Assembly: GCA_002470465.1 (NCBI GenBank)
Contig: DKMD01000012.1
Span: forward strand, 65,744-129,743
DNA length: 64,000 bases
From: Pluralibacter sp. UBA7423
Lineage (GTDB): Bacteria; Pseudomonadota; Gammaproteobacteria; Enterobacterales; Enterobacteriaceae
Reading direction: 5' to 3'
A model generated the notes under the pieces. It saw only the letters and a list, made by a program, of their open reading frames with translations. It was not told the DNA's origin and did not search any database. The position numbers were made by a program, and so were the translations under genes. Positions within the stretch are counted from its first letter, which is position 1. Each line of letters opens with the position of its first letter. Shown piece by piece: positions 7,814 through 15,595 of the stretch.

Positions 7814-9094
7814 ATGACTGAACATACCACCAGCTATTACGCCGCGAGCGCGAACCAGTATGAACCCTTCCCGGAGCTGAACGAATCGTTGACCTGCGAC
7901 GTGTGCGTGGTCGGCGGCGGCTACACCGGGCTTTCCTCCGCGCTGCATCTGTCTGAAATGGGCTATGACGTAGTGCTGCTGGAATCGGCGCGCATCGGTT
8001 TTGGCGCCAGCGGCCGCAACGGCGGGCAGCTGGTTAACTCCTACAGCCGCGACATCGACGTTATCGAACGCAGCTACGGCCCCGAAGCGGCAAAACAGCT
8101 CGGCGGCATGATGTTTGAAGGCGCGGAGATTATCCGCGAGCGGATCAAGCGTTATCAGATTGACTGCGACTATCGTCCGGGCGGCCTGTTCGTGGCAATG
8201 AACCACAAACAGCTGGAAAAACTGGAAGAGCAGAAAGCCAACTGGGAGCGTTACGGTAACACTCAGCTTGAGCTGCTGGATGCCAACGCGCTGAAGCGTG
8301 AAGTGAACAGCGATCGCTACGTCGGCGCCCTGCTCGACCACAGCGGCGGCCATATTCATCCGCTGAATCTGGCAATTGGTGAAGCGAACGCAATTCGTCT
8401 GAACGGCGGCCGCGTGTTTGAGCAATCGCCGGTTACCAACATTCAGCACACCAGCCCGGCGGTGGTGAGCACCGCCAAAGGCCAAGTCACGGCGAAGTAT
8501 GTGATTGTGGCGGGAAATGCCTATCTCGGTAATAAGCTCGAGCCGGATCTGGCGAAGCGCAGCATGCCGTGCGGAACGCAGGTGTTAACCACCGAGCCGC
8601 TGGGTGAAGACGTTGCCCGTTCGCTTATTCCGAACAACTACTGCGTGGAAGACTGTAACTATCTGCTGGATTACTACCGTCTGACCGCCGACAACCGCCT
8701 GCTGTACGGCGGCGGCGTGGTGTATGGCGCACGTGACCCGGCGGATATTGAGCGTCTGGTGATGCCAAACCTGCTGAAGACCTTCCCGCAGTTGAAAGGC
8801 GTGAAAATTGACTACAGCTGGACCGGCAACTTCCTGCTGACGCTCTCTCGCCTGCCGCAGGTTGGCCGTCTGGAAAACAATATTTACTACAGCCAGGGTT
8901 GCAGCGGGCACGGCGTCACTTATACCCATCTGGCGGGTCGTCTGATTGCCGAGCTGCTGCGCGGGGATGCCGAACGCTTCAATGCCTTTGCTAATCTGCC
9001 GCACTATCCGTTCCCGGGCGGCCGCACGTTCCGTATTCCTTTCACGGCTATGGGAGCCGCGTACTACAGCCTTCGCGATCGCCTTGGGGTGTAA
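7814..9094 (+). CDS. puuB: Gamma-glutamylputrescine oxidase PuuB
   Basis: A 426-aa FAD-dependent oxidoreductase of the DAO/GlyOx family. It oxidises gamma-glutamylputrescine to the aldehyde, releasing ammonia and hydrogen peroxide. The dinucleotide-binding fingerprint VVGGGYTGLSSALHLSEMGY lies near residue 31. A GFGASGRNGGQ FAD loop follows, and CSGHGVTYTHLAGR near the C-terminus closes the FAD site. It is the last gene of the operon here. Escherichia has puuE (GABA aminotransferase) next, but this window goes straight to a terminator. Confidence 0.95.
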   Translation: MTEHTTSYYAASANQYEPFPELNESLTCDVCVVGGGYTGLSSALHLSEMGYDVVLLESARIGFGASGRNGGQLVNSYSRDIDVIERSYGPEAAKQLGGMMFEGAEIIRERIKRYQIDCDYRPGGLFVAMNHKQLEKLEEQKANWERYGNTQLELLDANALKREVNSDRYVGALLDHSGGHIHPLNLAIGEANAIRLNGGRVFEQSPVTNIQHTSPAVVSTAKGQVTAKYVIVAGNAYLGNKLEPDLAKRSMPCGTQVLTTEPLGEDVARSLIPNNYCVEDCNYLLDYYRLTADNRLLYGGGVVYGARDPADIERLVMPNLLKTFPQLKGVKIDYSWTGNFLLTLSRLPQVGRLENNIYYSQGCSGHGVTYTHLAGRLIAELLRGDAERFNAFANLPHYPFPGGRTFRIPFTAMGAAYYSLRDRLGV

Positions 9095-9116
9095 TGAGCT
9101 CTGGTGTTTTGCCCGA

Positions 9117-9151
9117 CGCACAAGGGAGATCCCCCCTTGTGCGTTTTTTTT
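9117..9151 (+). terminator. Terminator of the puuDRCB operon
   Basis: CGCACAAGGG (9117-9126) pairs perfectly with CCCTTGTGCG (9134-9143) and is followed by eight T. It ends the operon after puuB. Confidence 0.93.
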
Positions 9152-9199
9152 CATGCCCGGCGGCGCTCAGCTTGCCAGGCCTGGAATCCATTGGGCTTC

Positions 9200-9236
9200 G
9201 TAGACCTGTGTAAGGCGCAGCCGCCACCAGGCATTT
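9200..9236. repeat. REP-like element between puuB and yeeO
   Basis: GTAGACCTGTGTAAGGCGCA followed by GCCGCCACCAGGC shows a REP shape (GTAG head, CCTG/CAGG stem, GGCG/CGCC inner stem) and abuts the yeeO stop codon. On the minus strand it can act as a 3'-end hairpin for yeeO. Confidence 0.6.
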
Positions 9237-10661
9237 TTATTCCTGCCTGATTCGCGGATACTTCCATAACCAGCGCCCGCTGACCATTCGCCAGTAGAAT
9301 GCTGCGCCGCGCACGGCCCAGTCGAGGAACATGCCGAGCCAGACGCCGACTACGCCCATGCCAAGCACAATACCCAGCAGATAGCCGACCACCACACGTG
9401 CGCCCCACATGCTGAACATGGAAACCCACATCGCAAAGCGTGCGTCACGCGCGCCCTTCAAACCGGCCGGGAGAACCCAGGAAGCCGACCAGATGGGCAT
9501 AAACGCCGCGTTGAGCCACAGCAGTTCTTTCACCACGGCTTTTACGTCTGCCTCGTGGGTATAGAACGAAGCGAACAGTCCGGCAAAGGGTGCTGTACCC
9601 CAGGCAATCGCCGTCAGCACGATAGTCGACATCCAGAACACGTGGCGGAGCTGCTTCTCGGCCTGGCCGATTTGCCCTTTGCCGAGGCGCTTGCCGGTGA
9701 TAATGGTGGATGCCGATCCCAGCGCGTTCCCCGGCAGGTTAATCAGAGACGCTACCGAGAAGGCGATGAAGTTCCCGGCGATGACGTCCGTTCCCATCCC
9801 GGCAACAAACATCTGCGTCAGCAGCTTGCCGCTGTTAAACAGCACGGATTCAATGCTCGCCGGGATCCCAATCCCCATCACTTCCCAGATGATGGCGAAG
9901 TTAAGCGGCTTGATGTAGCTCTTCAACGGAATGCGCAGCGCGGGGTTAAAGCCCACAGCGAGCACGGCAACAATCGCCACCGCGCCGATATAGCGGGAAA
10001 TGGTCAAGCCCAGACCCGCGCCAACGAAACCGAGTCCGTCCCAGGAAAAAACGCCGTAAATCAGGATGCTGCTGATAATAATATTGAGGATGTTCATTCC
10101 GCCGTTAATCAGCAGCGGAATTTTGGTGTTCCCGGCACCGCGCAGCGCGCCGCTGCCGATGAGCGCAATAGCCGCCGCCGGGTAGCTCAATACCGTCAGT
10201 TCGAGGTAGGTCAGCGCAAGCTCTTTGACGTGCTCCGTAGCAGCACCTGCGACTACCTCGATGATTTCTCGTCCGAACAGATGAATAACCGCCGCGAGAA
10301 TAATCGAGAACAGGGTCATGATGACCAGCGACTGGCGCGCTGCCGCCCTCGCCTGTTTTCGGTTTCGCCGCCCGAGACTGAAGGCCACAACGACCGTGGT
10401 CCCGAGATCGATGGCGGCAAAAAACGCCATAATCACCATGTTGAAACTGTCGGCAAGGCCCACGCCCGCCATGGCATCCGCACCCAGCCAGCTGACGAGG
10501 AAGGTGCTGAGCACGCCCATCAGCAGAACGCAGGTATTTTCCAGAAAGATAGGCACGGCAAGTGGGGTGATTTCACGCCAGAACAGAACACGGTAAGTTT
10601 TACGGTTTTTGTACCAGGTGGTGCGGGTGACGGCCTGGCGAACTGCGGCAGAGACGTTCAA
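9237..10661 (-). CDS. yeeO: MATE-family efflux protein YeeO
   Basis: A 474-aa inner-membrane protein with about 12 transmembrane helices in two similar halves, of the multidrug and toxin extrusion family. The sequence matches YeeO closely in memory: an RKTYRVLFWREITPLAVPIF start, a GSGALRGAGNTKIPLLINGG loop, and a C-terminal WLWKYPR. Escherichia YeeO exports flavins and dipeptides. There too it sits beside a tRNA-Asn gene (asnW), which supports the assignment. Transcription runs away from the plus-strand tRNA-Asn, leaving a 193-bp divergent region. Confidence 0.9.
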   Translation of the reverse strand: MNVSAAVRQAVTRTTWYKNRKTYRVLFWREITPLAVPIFLENTCVLLMGVLSTFLVSWLGADAMAGVGLADSFNMVIMAFFAAIDLGTTVVVAFSLGRRNRKQARAAARQSLVIMTLFSIILAAVIHLFGREIIEVVAGAATEHVKELALTYLELTVLSYPAAAIALIGSGALRGAGNTKIPLLINGGMNILNIIISSILIYGVFSWDGLGFVGAGLGLTISRYIGAVAIVAVLAVGFNPALRIPLKSYIKPLNFAIIWEVMGIGIPASIESVLFNSGKLLTQMFVAGMGTDVIAGNFIAFSVASLINLPGNALGSASTIITGKRLGKGQIGQAEKQLRHVFWMSTIVLTAIAWGTAPFAGLFASFYTHEADVKAVVKELLWLNAAFMPIWSASWVLPAGLKGARDARFAMWVSMFSMWGARVVVGYLLGIVLGMGVVGVWLGMFLDWAVRGAAFYWRMVSGRWLWKYPRIRQE

Positions 10662-10810
10662 AGGGTGCCTTAGAGAGAAAGTTGAAACCTCGTTTTAAAT
10701 GATGAGGGAGAAACGCCGATCCTGCAATGTCGTTTTGACGTAAAATTGTGGGTAAATACAACAAATTGTTGACGGAAACGACAGTCGTGCCGAAAGAGGC
10801 GCTTTGCCGT

Positions 10811-10838
10811 TTGACAAAAGTTTTTTCGCCGCTAAGAT
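10811..10838 (+). promoter_or_regulatory. Promoter of the plus-strand tRNA-Asn
   Basis: TTGACA (10811-10816) and TAAGAT (10833-10838) are separated by 16 bases and lie 16 bases upstream of the tRNA start. Confidence 0.75.
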
Positions 10839-10854
10839 AAGCCTCCTACACGAT

Positions 10855-10930
10855 TCCTCTGTAGTTCAGTCGGTAGAACGGCGGACTGTTAATCCGTATG
10901 TCACTGGTTCGAGTCCAGTCAGAGGAGCCA
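10855..10930 (+). tRNA. tRNA-Asn (anticodon GTT), integration target
   Basis: A complete 76-nt tRNA-Asn with anticodon GTT and encoded CCA, identical to the minus-strand copy at 1229-1304. Its 3' end is the attachment site of the mobile element: the last 24 bases of the gene plus one more base recur at 34503-34527. The gene remains intact after integration because the incoming element restored its 3' half. Confidence 0.97.
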
Positions 10931-10931
10931 A
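10907..10931 (+). repeat. attL: 25-bp tRNA-Asn 3' end
   Basis: The 25 bp from GTTCGAGTCC to GGAGCCAA are identical to 34503-34527. The base before the repeat differs (G at 10906, A at 34502), which fixes the left limit of identity. Confidence 0.92.
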
Positions 10932-10940
10932 TTTAAGGGA

Positions 10941-10964
10941 AGCAGACGTTCACTGATGTCTGCT
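10941..10964 (+). terminator. Hairpin replacing the tRNA-Asn terminator
   Basis: AGCAGAC (10941-10947) and GTCTGCT (10958-10964) form a hairpin followed by TTCTG, ten bases after the tRNA. The element appears to bring its own tRNA terminator, because the original one now lies beyond attR at 34532-34559. Confidence 0.5.
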
Positions 10965-11055
10965 TTCTGCGTTTCTATCAGTTAGTTATCTCTTCTTTCA
11001 CGTTCACCCTCGTTCACTAAAAACCACTCGAAGCCATACCCATTTGCTGGTAAAA

Positions 11056-11093
11056 ATGTTGGTAATGGTAGTTCGATTGCGCTTTTACCAACA
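11056..11093. promoter_or_regulatory. Candidate integrase arm-type sites, left end
   Basis: ATGTTGGTAA at 11056-11065 and an inverted copy, TTTTACCAACA, at 11083-11093 lie between attL and the integrase start. The same ATGTTGGTAA recurs at 34431-34440 near attR. Repeats shared only by both ends are what integrase or AlpA arm sites look like. The function is inferred. Confidence 0.45.
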
Positions 11094-11109
11094 AACGGGG
11101 GATGTCGTC

Positions 11110-12384
11110 ATGCCACTTACTGATACTAAAGTAAAAAACGCCAAGCCCCTCGATAAGGAATACAAGCTGACTGATGGCTTCGGTATGTTCCTTCGCATTA
11201 CCCCTAAAGGTTCGAAATACTGGCAAATGGCTTACCGCTTCGAAGGGAAGCAAAAACTTTTCTCTATCGGTGTTTACCCTGCTGTTTCACTTGCTGATGC
11301 AAGACAACGCCGTGATGAAGCTAAAAGACTTCTTGCTCAAGGCACTGATCCTAACGCCAAGAAACAGGCCGAAGTTAAAGAACTAAAGGCCAAGCGTGAT
11401 AAGACACGCACCTTCACTGTGGTGGCAAAAGCTTGGTTTGCCACGAAAACAAAATGGTCAAAAGATTATGGTGATTCCGTATGGAAGCGCCTTGAAACCT
11501 ATGTCTTTCCGGCGATTGGAGATAAAGATGTTGCCGAACTGGATACGGGTGACCTGCTGGCTCCGGTGAAAAAGGTTGAGGCACTTGGTTATCTTGAAGT
11601 TGCCATGCGCATTCAACAATACATTACGGCGATCCTGCGTCATGCTGTTCAGCAAAAACTGATACGCCATAATCCCGCCTATGATATGGAAGGTGCTGTT
11701 CAGAAACCACAGACTGAACACCGCCCGGCACTGGAGCTGGAAGAAATCCCTCAACTACTGAAAAAAATTAGCGAATACAAAGGCCGCAGGTTAACCATAC
11801 TGGCTATTCAGCTCAATCTGATGATTTTCATTCGTTCCAGTGAGCTTCGTTTCGCTCGCTGGTCTGAAATTGATTTCAAAAGTAAGTTATGGGTGATACC
11901 TGAACAGCGGGAAGCGATTGAAAACGTCAAACATTCCACTCGTGGGGCCAAAATGAAGCGTAAGCACTTTGTTCCCCTTTGTAAACAAGCCATGAGGATA
12001 CTGAAAGAGATCCGACAACTGACTTATGAAGAAGGTCATGATGATGGATTAATCTTTACTGGCTGTTATGACTCGTTTAAACCCATGAGCGAAAACACCA
12101 TCAACAAAGCCCTTCGCAATATGGGCTATGACACGAAGCAGGACATCTGTGGACATGGTTTCCGCACGCTGGCCTGTAGTGCCTTAATTGAGTCAGGTTT
12201 GTGGTCAGAAGACGCTGTAGAGCTTCAGATGAGCCATAAGGAAAGTAACAGCGTCCGTGCTGCTTATACCCACAAGGCCAAGCATCTTGACCAGCGCCGC
12301 CTGATGCTCCAGTGGTGGGCTGATTATCTGGATGCGAACAGCAATGATATGGTCAGACCGTTTGAGTTTGCTCAGAAACGATAG
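11110..12384 (+). CDS. P4-type tyrosine integrase
   Basis: A 424-aa site-specific recombinase that inserts and excises the element at tRNA-Asn. The N-terminal DUF4102-type domain (residues 1-90) opens MPLTDTKVKNAKPLDKEYKL, a core-binding domain follows, and the catalytic domain is complete. It has Arg242 in RSSELRFARW, HGFR at 349-352 (second Arg352), His376 in MSHKE, and the nucleophile Tyr386 in RAAYTHKA. I chose the ATG at 11110, not the upstream one at 11044, because it starts with the family's standard N-terminus. The gene points away from the tRNA, as usual for this group. Confidence 0.95.
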   Translation: MPLTDTKVKNAKPLDKEYKLTDGFGMFLRITPKGSKYWQMAYRFEGKQKLFSIGVYPAVSLADARQRRDEAKRLLAQGTDPNAKKQAEVKELKAKRDKTRTFTVVAKAWFATKTKWSKDYGDSVWKRLETYVFPAIGDKDVAELDTGDLLAPVKKVEALGYLEVAMRIQQYITAILRHAVQQKLIRHNPAYDMEGAVQKPQTEHRPALELEEIPQLLKKISEYKGRRLTILAIQLNLMIFIRSSELRFARWSEIDFKSKLWVIPEQREAIENVKHSTRGAKMKRKHFVPLCKQAMRILKEIRQLTYEEGHDDGLIFTGCYDSFKPMSENTINKALRNMGYDTKQDICGHGFRTLACSALIESGLWSEDAVELQMSHKESNSVRAAYTHKAKHLDQRRLMLQWWADYLDANSNDMVRPFEFAQKR

Positions 12385-12444
12385 ACCCCATAGTCAACAA
12401 TGGTGAGTCTGTTATTTTATTTATAAGACCACTAACGCTTATAG

Positions 12445-12488
12445 AAAACATGCTACATATATTATAAATATATACGTGGCATGTTTTT
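12445..12488 (+). terminator. Terminator after the integrase gene
   Basis: AACATGC(T)AC and GT(G)GCATGTT enclose an AT-rich inner inverted repeat and are followed by five T in all. It lies between the convergent integrase and membrane-protein genes and may serve both. Confidence 0.7.
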
Positions 12489-12498
12489 ATTTGTTATT

Positions 12499-13257
12499 CT
12501 AAAATAAATAGGAAATAAAATTGGGGATGATATTTTTATAAACATATAAAATATATTGGAAATTATTATTGAGAAGAGCAATCCCTCCCCCTGATGCCAG
12601 AAAATGTCCCGCAACAGAAAAAGGAATCCAAAGTTTAACAAACCTAACTGTCTCATCAAAGTTCCTATTTTTAGTAAAACCAAAGCAGAAGTGGATTAAA
12701 CTGGCAAATAAAAGTGACATGCCAACATACGCCGTAGCTTCAAAAAGCAAAGTATTTAAACCGGTTAGGTATTCGTAACTGATATTAAATAATTGAACAT
12801 TATCAATAATCCTTGAATAAAAGTCAGCAAACATATATTTCCCATAAATAGCAGAATAAATGGCACTGATTACGAATACAACCATTAAAGCAGTAATCGG
12901 TATATATACAAGTCCATAAACAGCATTATGACCTTTTTGTTGTATGTTTTTAAATACACCAACGCTACAAATTATTATGGCGCAAAAAGAGAACGTAGGT
13001 AGAAATGTCACGAAGAAACGGGGAAACAAAGGAAATGCGACTAATAATGCAATAACTATAATATTGGACAATTGTTTGAAATCAGAGGCTTCTTTTATAG
13101 CTAAAGAATTAATAACAACTTGATTATTATTACCAATTATATCAGGACTGTTAACTCTTGTGTTTTTAATGCTGTTAACCCTAAGGGACTTAATAGTTAG
13201 TGTTAAGCTGACGGTGATAGCAATAATAGAACCTAAAGAAAATAAACTATCAAACAT
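12499..13257 (-). CDS. Hypothetical membrane protein
   Basis: A 252-aa protein I do not recognise. A hydrophobic segment at residues 5-24 is followed by a soluble stretch with an asparagine-rich SPDIIGNNNQVVIN motif. About four or five more membrane segments lie between residues 65 and 215, and the end is aromatic-rich. A GAAGGAAG ribosome site six bases before the ATG supports the start. Base composition is very AT-rich. It stands alone between the integrase and the recombinase block, converging on the integrase, so it is probably element cargo. Nothing in it shows an enzyme active site. Confidence 0.6.
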   Translation of the reverse strand: MFDSLFSLGSIIAITVSLTLTIKSLRVNSIKNTRVNSPDIIGNNNQVVINSLAIKEASDFKQLSNIIVIALLVAFPLFPRFFVTFLPTFSFCAIIICSVGVFKNIQQKGHNAVYGLVYIPITALMVVFVISAIYSAIYGKYMFADFYSRIIDNVQLFNISYEYLTGLNTLLFEATAYVGMSLLFASLIHFCFGFTKNRNFDETVRFVKLWIPFSVAGHFLASGGGIALLNNNFQYILYVYKNIIPNFISYLF

Positions 13258-13483
13258 GATTGTCTTCCTTCACGAAATTGGGAAGAGAATTTTACCTTTA
13301 ACGCTCTGATTTTTCAATTTAAATAAAAAAACGCCCAAAAAAAAGCTCATGGGATGATGTTCTACGCGGTAGCAGTTTGTTAGCCTACAGATCATGAACT
13401 ATAAAATATATAGCCCCAAACTTGCTAAAAAGCTAAGAAAAAAGGAAAATGAACTGAATAAAAAATGGACAATATGTAATATA

Positions 13484-13514
13484 AAAGAAAGAGCCTTTAG
13501 GCCCTTTCTTTTTC
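13484..13514 (-). terminator. Terminator-like hairpin left of the palindrome array
   Basis: AAAGAAAG(A)GCC and GGC(C)CTTTCTTT pair around TTTA, with A/T runs on both sides. It resembles the pilV-side terminator at 17366-17389, including the sequence that follows. Confidence 0.6.
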
Positions 13515-13526
13515 CCGCTAAGGGAA

Positions 13527-13634
13527 CTCTCCATTGGAGAGAATACATATCCCCACACTTGGGCAACGCAATCAGCCCATTGGGCTGTAAACAACTCCCC
13601 ATATATGGGGCAATCAGACACTTCAAATGAAGTG
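13527..13634. repeat. Array of five palindromes at 22-24 bp spacing
   Basis: The palindromes are CTCTCCATTGGAGAG (13527-13541), CCCACACTTGGG (13552-13563), AGCCCATTGGGCT (13574-13586), CCCCATATATGGGG (13597-13610) and CACTTCAAATGAAGTG (13619-13634). Centres lie near 13534, 13558, 13580, 13603 and 13626. Stems differ in sequence but share size and spacing; linkers of 8-10 bases include a repeated CAATCAG before the fourth... and fifth... arms (13570-13576, 13611-13617). It could be a structured RNA, a partition-like site for the neighbouring ParB/RepB proteins, or a recombination site. I cannot name it. Confidence 0.6.
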
Positions 13635-13739
13635 AATATTCGCAAGGAACACTTATTAAATATAATATTAAATATCAACTGTCAAATTTATTTCTCTAAA
13701 ACTTTCAGATTTAAAAACAATAAATAATTATATAGCACA

Positions 13740-13782
13740 ACTATGAACAACACACTACAACATAAAATGCATTGTTCATAGT
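13740..13782. repeat. 11-bp inverted repeat beside the repB-like gene
   Basis: ACTATGAACAA (13740-13750) and TTGTTCATAGT (13772-13782) are exact reverse complements separated by 21 bases. They lie 15 bases after the repB-like stop. It may be a weak terminator or a binding site for the recombinase or ParB-like proteins. Confidence 0.6.
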
Positions 13783-13796
13783 GGCCCGTATAATAT

Positions 13797-14687
13797 TCAA
13801 CGCAACTCTTCGTCTTCGCACATTGGCAATGAGTCAATGGCGGAAATTTTCTTTAGTTGAGCCAAGTAATCAGGATTATTATCAACCAACCAATTTAATA
13901 CGGCATAATTTGATAGTAATTTCTTGATGTGACCAATAATCACTGCCAACTTTAAATTATTCGTACCATATATATTTTCGAGTTGCTTAGTCTCCATTTC
14001 CATTGCGGCCATTTCGCGTTCCATTCTGGCAAAGTTTTTTGCTATGTCTTGTTGCTTGAGCTTAGAATCTTTCGGGTTTATTAACATATCATCGGTAGTA
14101 TAATGTAATAATGATAGAGCAAATTTACGGCTGAAATTATTTATACTCATCATCGTGGATACCGCTTCCAACTGTCTTTCTGGTTTCATTTTACGTAAAA
14201 TAGAGAATATTGCTTGAGGAACATGCTGATTTGTTAATAAAGCGGTAGTTTCCGGGCTAATCCCATCAAGTAATCTGAACTTTGCCCTGAGTGTATCTAC
14301 TGATATATTAAGGGATTGACTAATTTTTTCTTCTGAAACACCAGCATCCACAGCCTGCAATATCATACGATACTCCTGAATAACAGGTAGTCGATTTACA
14401 TACTTGTTATAGCTGTAAGATTCTTCATCCTCTGAAATTAAACAAGGTATAGTAGATAGCCCAATGTCCTTTGATGCTTCAACTCTTAAATGACCATCAA
14501 GTATGATCTTTTCTGACAGTTTATTAATATAGATAACTATGGGTTCTATGATACCTACTGTTTTCACCGTTGAAAGTATCTGAAGATATTTAACGCTCGA
14601 TTTAACATTAATTGGTAAATCTTTTCCATATATCAAATCGGAAACATTCATATTGAAAAATTTATTTCCGAAGTTAGGCTTATTCAT
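13797..14687 (-). CDS. ParB/RepB-like protein (RepB C-terminal type)
   Basis: A 296-aa protein with a ParB-like N-terminal domain: IEPIVIYINK, then the signature-like ILDGHLRVEASKDIG near residues 60-75. A central helical region with an HTH-like ISQSLNISVDTLRAKFRLL follows, then a long charged C-terminal half like that of plasmid partition protein RepB. The ATG at 14687 has a GAGGA ribosome site and overlaps the end of the upstream parB-like gene by 8 bp. No ParA-type ATPase gene is present. With the serine recombinase it forms a recurrent three-gene unit, so the role is probably in recombination control or DNA binding rather than classical partition. Confidence 0.7.
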   Translation of the reverse strand: MNKPNFGNKFFNMNVSDLIYGKDLPINVKSSVKYLQILSTVKTVGIIEPIVIYINKLSEKIILDGHLRVEASKDIGLSTIPCLISEDEESYSYNKYVNRLPVIQEYRMILQAVDAGVSEEKISQSLNISVDTLRAKFRLLDGISPETTALLTNQHVPQAIFSILRKMKPERQLEAVSTMMSINNFSRKFALSLLHYTTDDMLINPKDSKLKQQDIAKNFARMEREMAAMEMETKQLENIYGTNNLKLAVIIGHIKKLLSNYAVLNWLVDNNPDYLAQLKKISAIDSLPMCEDEELR

Positions 14688-15582
14688 TTTCAAGTCCTCG
14701 TTCAGGATCAACGTTATCCAGAATAAATGCTGGGACAGAATTTAAACTCTCAACAGACAAAAGACCGGAAAACTCTCTATTTTGCAGTAAATTAATCATT
14801 ATCTCCTTAACGACCATTAAACTAGATATTGTAAACTCGGATCTTGTATGGATAACTTTATGTCTTTTAAGATTTTCTTGATAAAGTTCCTTTAATTCTT
14901 CAGACGTAATCCGTTTCCTTTTTGCGCCCTGTACGAAAGCATTATTATTACTTCCCTTACCTGATGTTTCCCTTTGTGCTAAGATTCTTTTAATCGCAGC
15001 TATTTGCTTGGAGTTAAGTTCACCAGAATTGAAACCTTCTAAAAGAAGATTTTGTATGTCAATCCCTTTAGCTCTTGATATTTCCACAGCCAGATATATA
15101 GGTATTCTTCCAGACTCAACAGCAGCAAGCAATTTATCTTCACCATTTTCTTTCAATGACACAATAGAACTTACCCAAGTTCTAGAACGACCAATTTTAT
15201 TAGCGACCTCTAGCTCAGTAAAGCCTTTATTTTTCAGCTCTATGATACTATTGAGAAGTTCAGTAGAACGTGGTTTTCTTCGTGCAATGTTCTCAGCGAG
15301 GCTCATGATATGACCATCTTCATGATCAACAGATTTTATAATTGCTGGTATTTGTTTTTCACCTAATATTTCATAAGCTTCAATCCGCCCTTGCCCACAA
15401 ATCAAATCGTACAGGTATCTCTCACTGGGGGAGTCAGATAACCTTATTGTAATTGGTTTTTTTAAACCTATGTTTTTTATGCTTTCAACAAGTTCATTAT
15501 GGATAGATTTACTTCTGGAACGTGGATTCACAATCCTAATTGCAGAGATATCTATAAGCTTTATTTCTTCATGTTCTCTCAT
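14680..15582 (-). CDS. ParB N-terminal-domain protein
   Basis: A 300-aa protein of the ParB/Spo0J type. It has NPRSRSK near residue 20, the family signature region LICGQGRIEAYEILG (a GxxR-like CTP-binding motif), MSLAENIARRKPRSTELL, and an HTH at GFTELEVANKIGRSRTWVSSIV. I chose the ATG at 15582 because AGAGGA lies 8 bases upstream; an earlier in-frame ATG at 15609 overlaps the recombinase end and lacks a ribosome site. It is the middle gene of the recombinase-parB-repB operon, with a 13-bp gap upstream and an 8-bp overlap downstream. Confidence 0.75.
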   Translation of the reverse strand: MREHEEIKLIDISAIRIVNPRSRSKSIHNELVESIKNIGLKKPITIRLSDSPSERYLYDLICGQGRIEAYEILGEKQIPAIIKSVDHEDGHIMSLAENIARRKPRSTELLNSIIELKNKGFTELEVANKIGRSRTWVSSIVSLKENGEDKLLAAVESGRIPIYLAVEISRAKGIDIQNLLLEGFNSGELNSKQIAAIKRILAQRETSGKGSNNNAFVQGAKRKRITSEELKELYQENLKRHKVIHTRSEFTISSLMVVKEIMINLLQNREFSGLLSVESLNSVPAFILDNVDPERGLENE

Positions 15583-15595
15583 CGGTAGATTCCTC

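Larger units (their letters stand above)
13258..13796. other. 539-bp non-coding region with ordered palindromes
   Basis: No convincing gene. A 78-codon plus-strand frame (13394-13630) and two overlapping minus-strand frames run straight through the palindrome array and have no good ribosome sites. The region holds a terminator-like hairpin, an array of five palindromes at about 23-bp spacing, and a separate 11-bp inverted repeat next to the repB-like stop. Each is entered separately. Confidence 0.6.

Noticed and set aside
13527..13634. CRISPR array
   Set aside because: The units do not share sequence, the spacing is only about 23 bp and there are no cas genes.
13394..13678. Small frames on both strands through the palindrome array
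   Set aside because: Both strands are open because of the palindromes and AT-rich flank; there are no ribosome sites and the lysine-rich and leucine-rich peptides mirror each other.
13797..15582. A plasmid partition system
   Set aside because: Two ParB/RepB-like proteins are present but no ParA-type ATPase, and both are tied to a recombinase gene.
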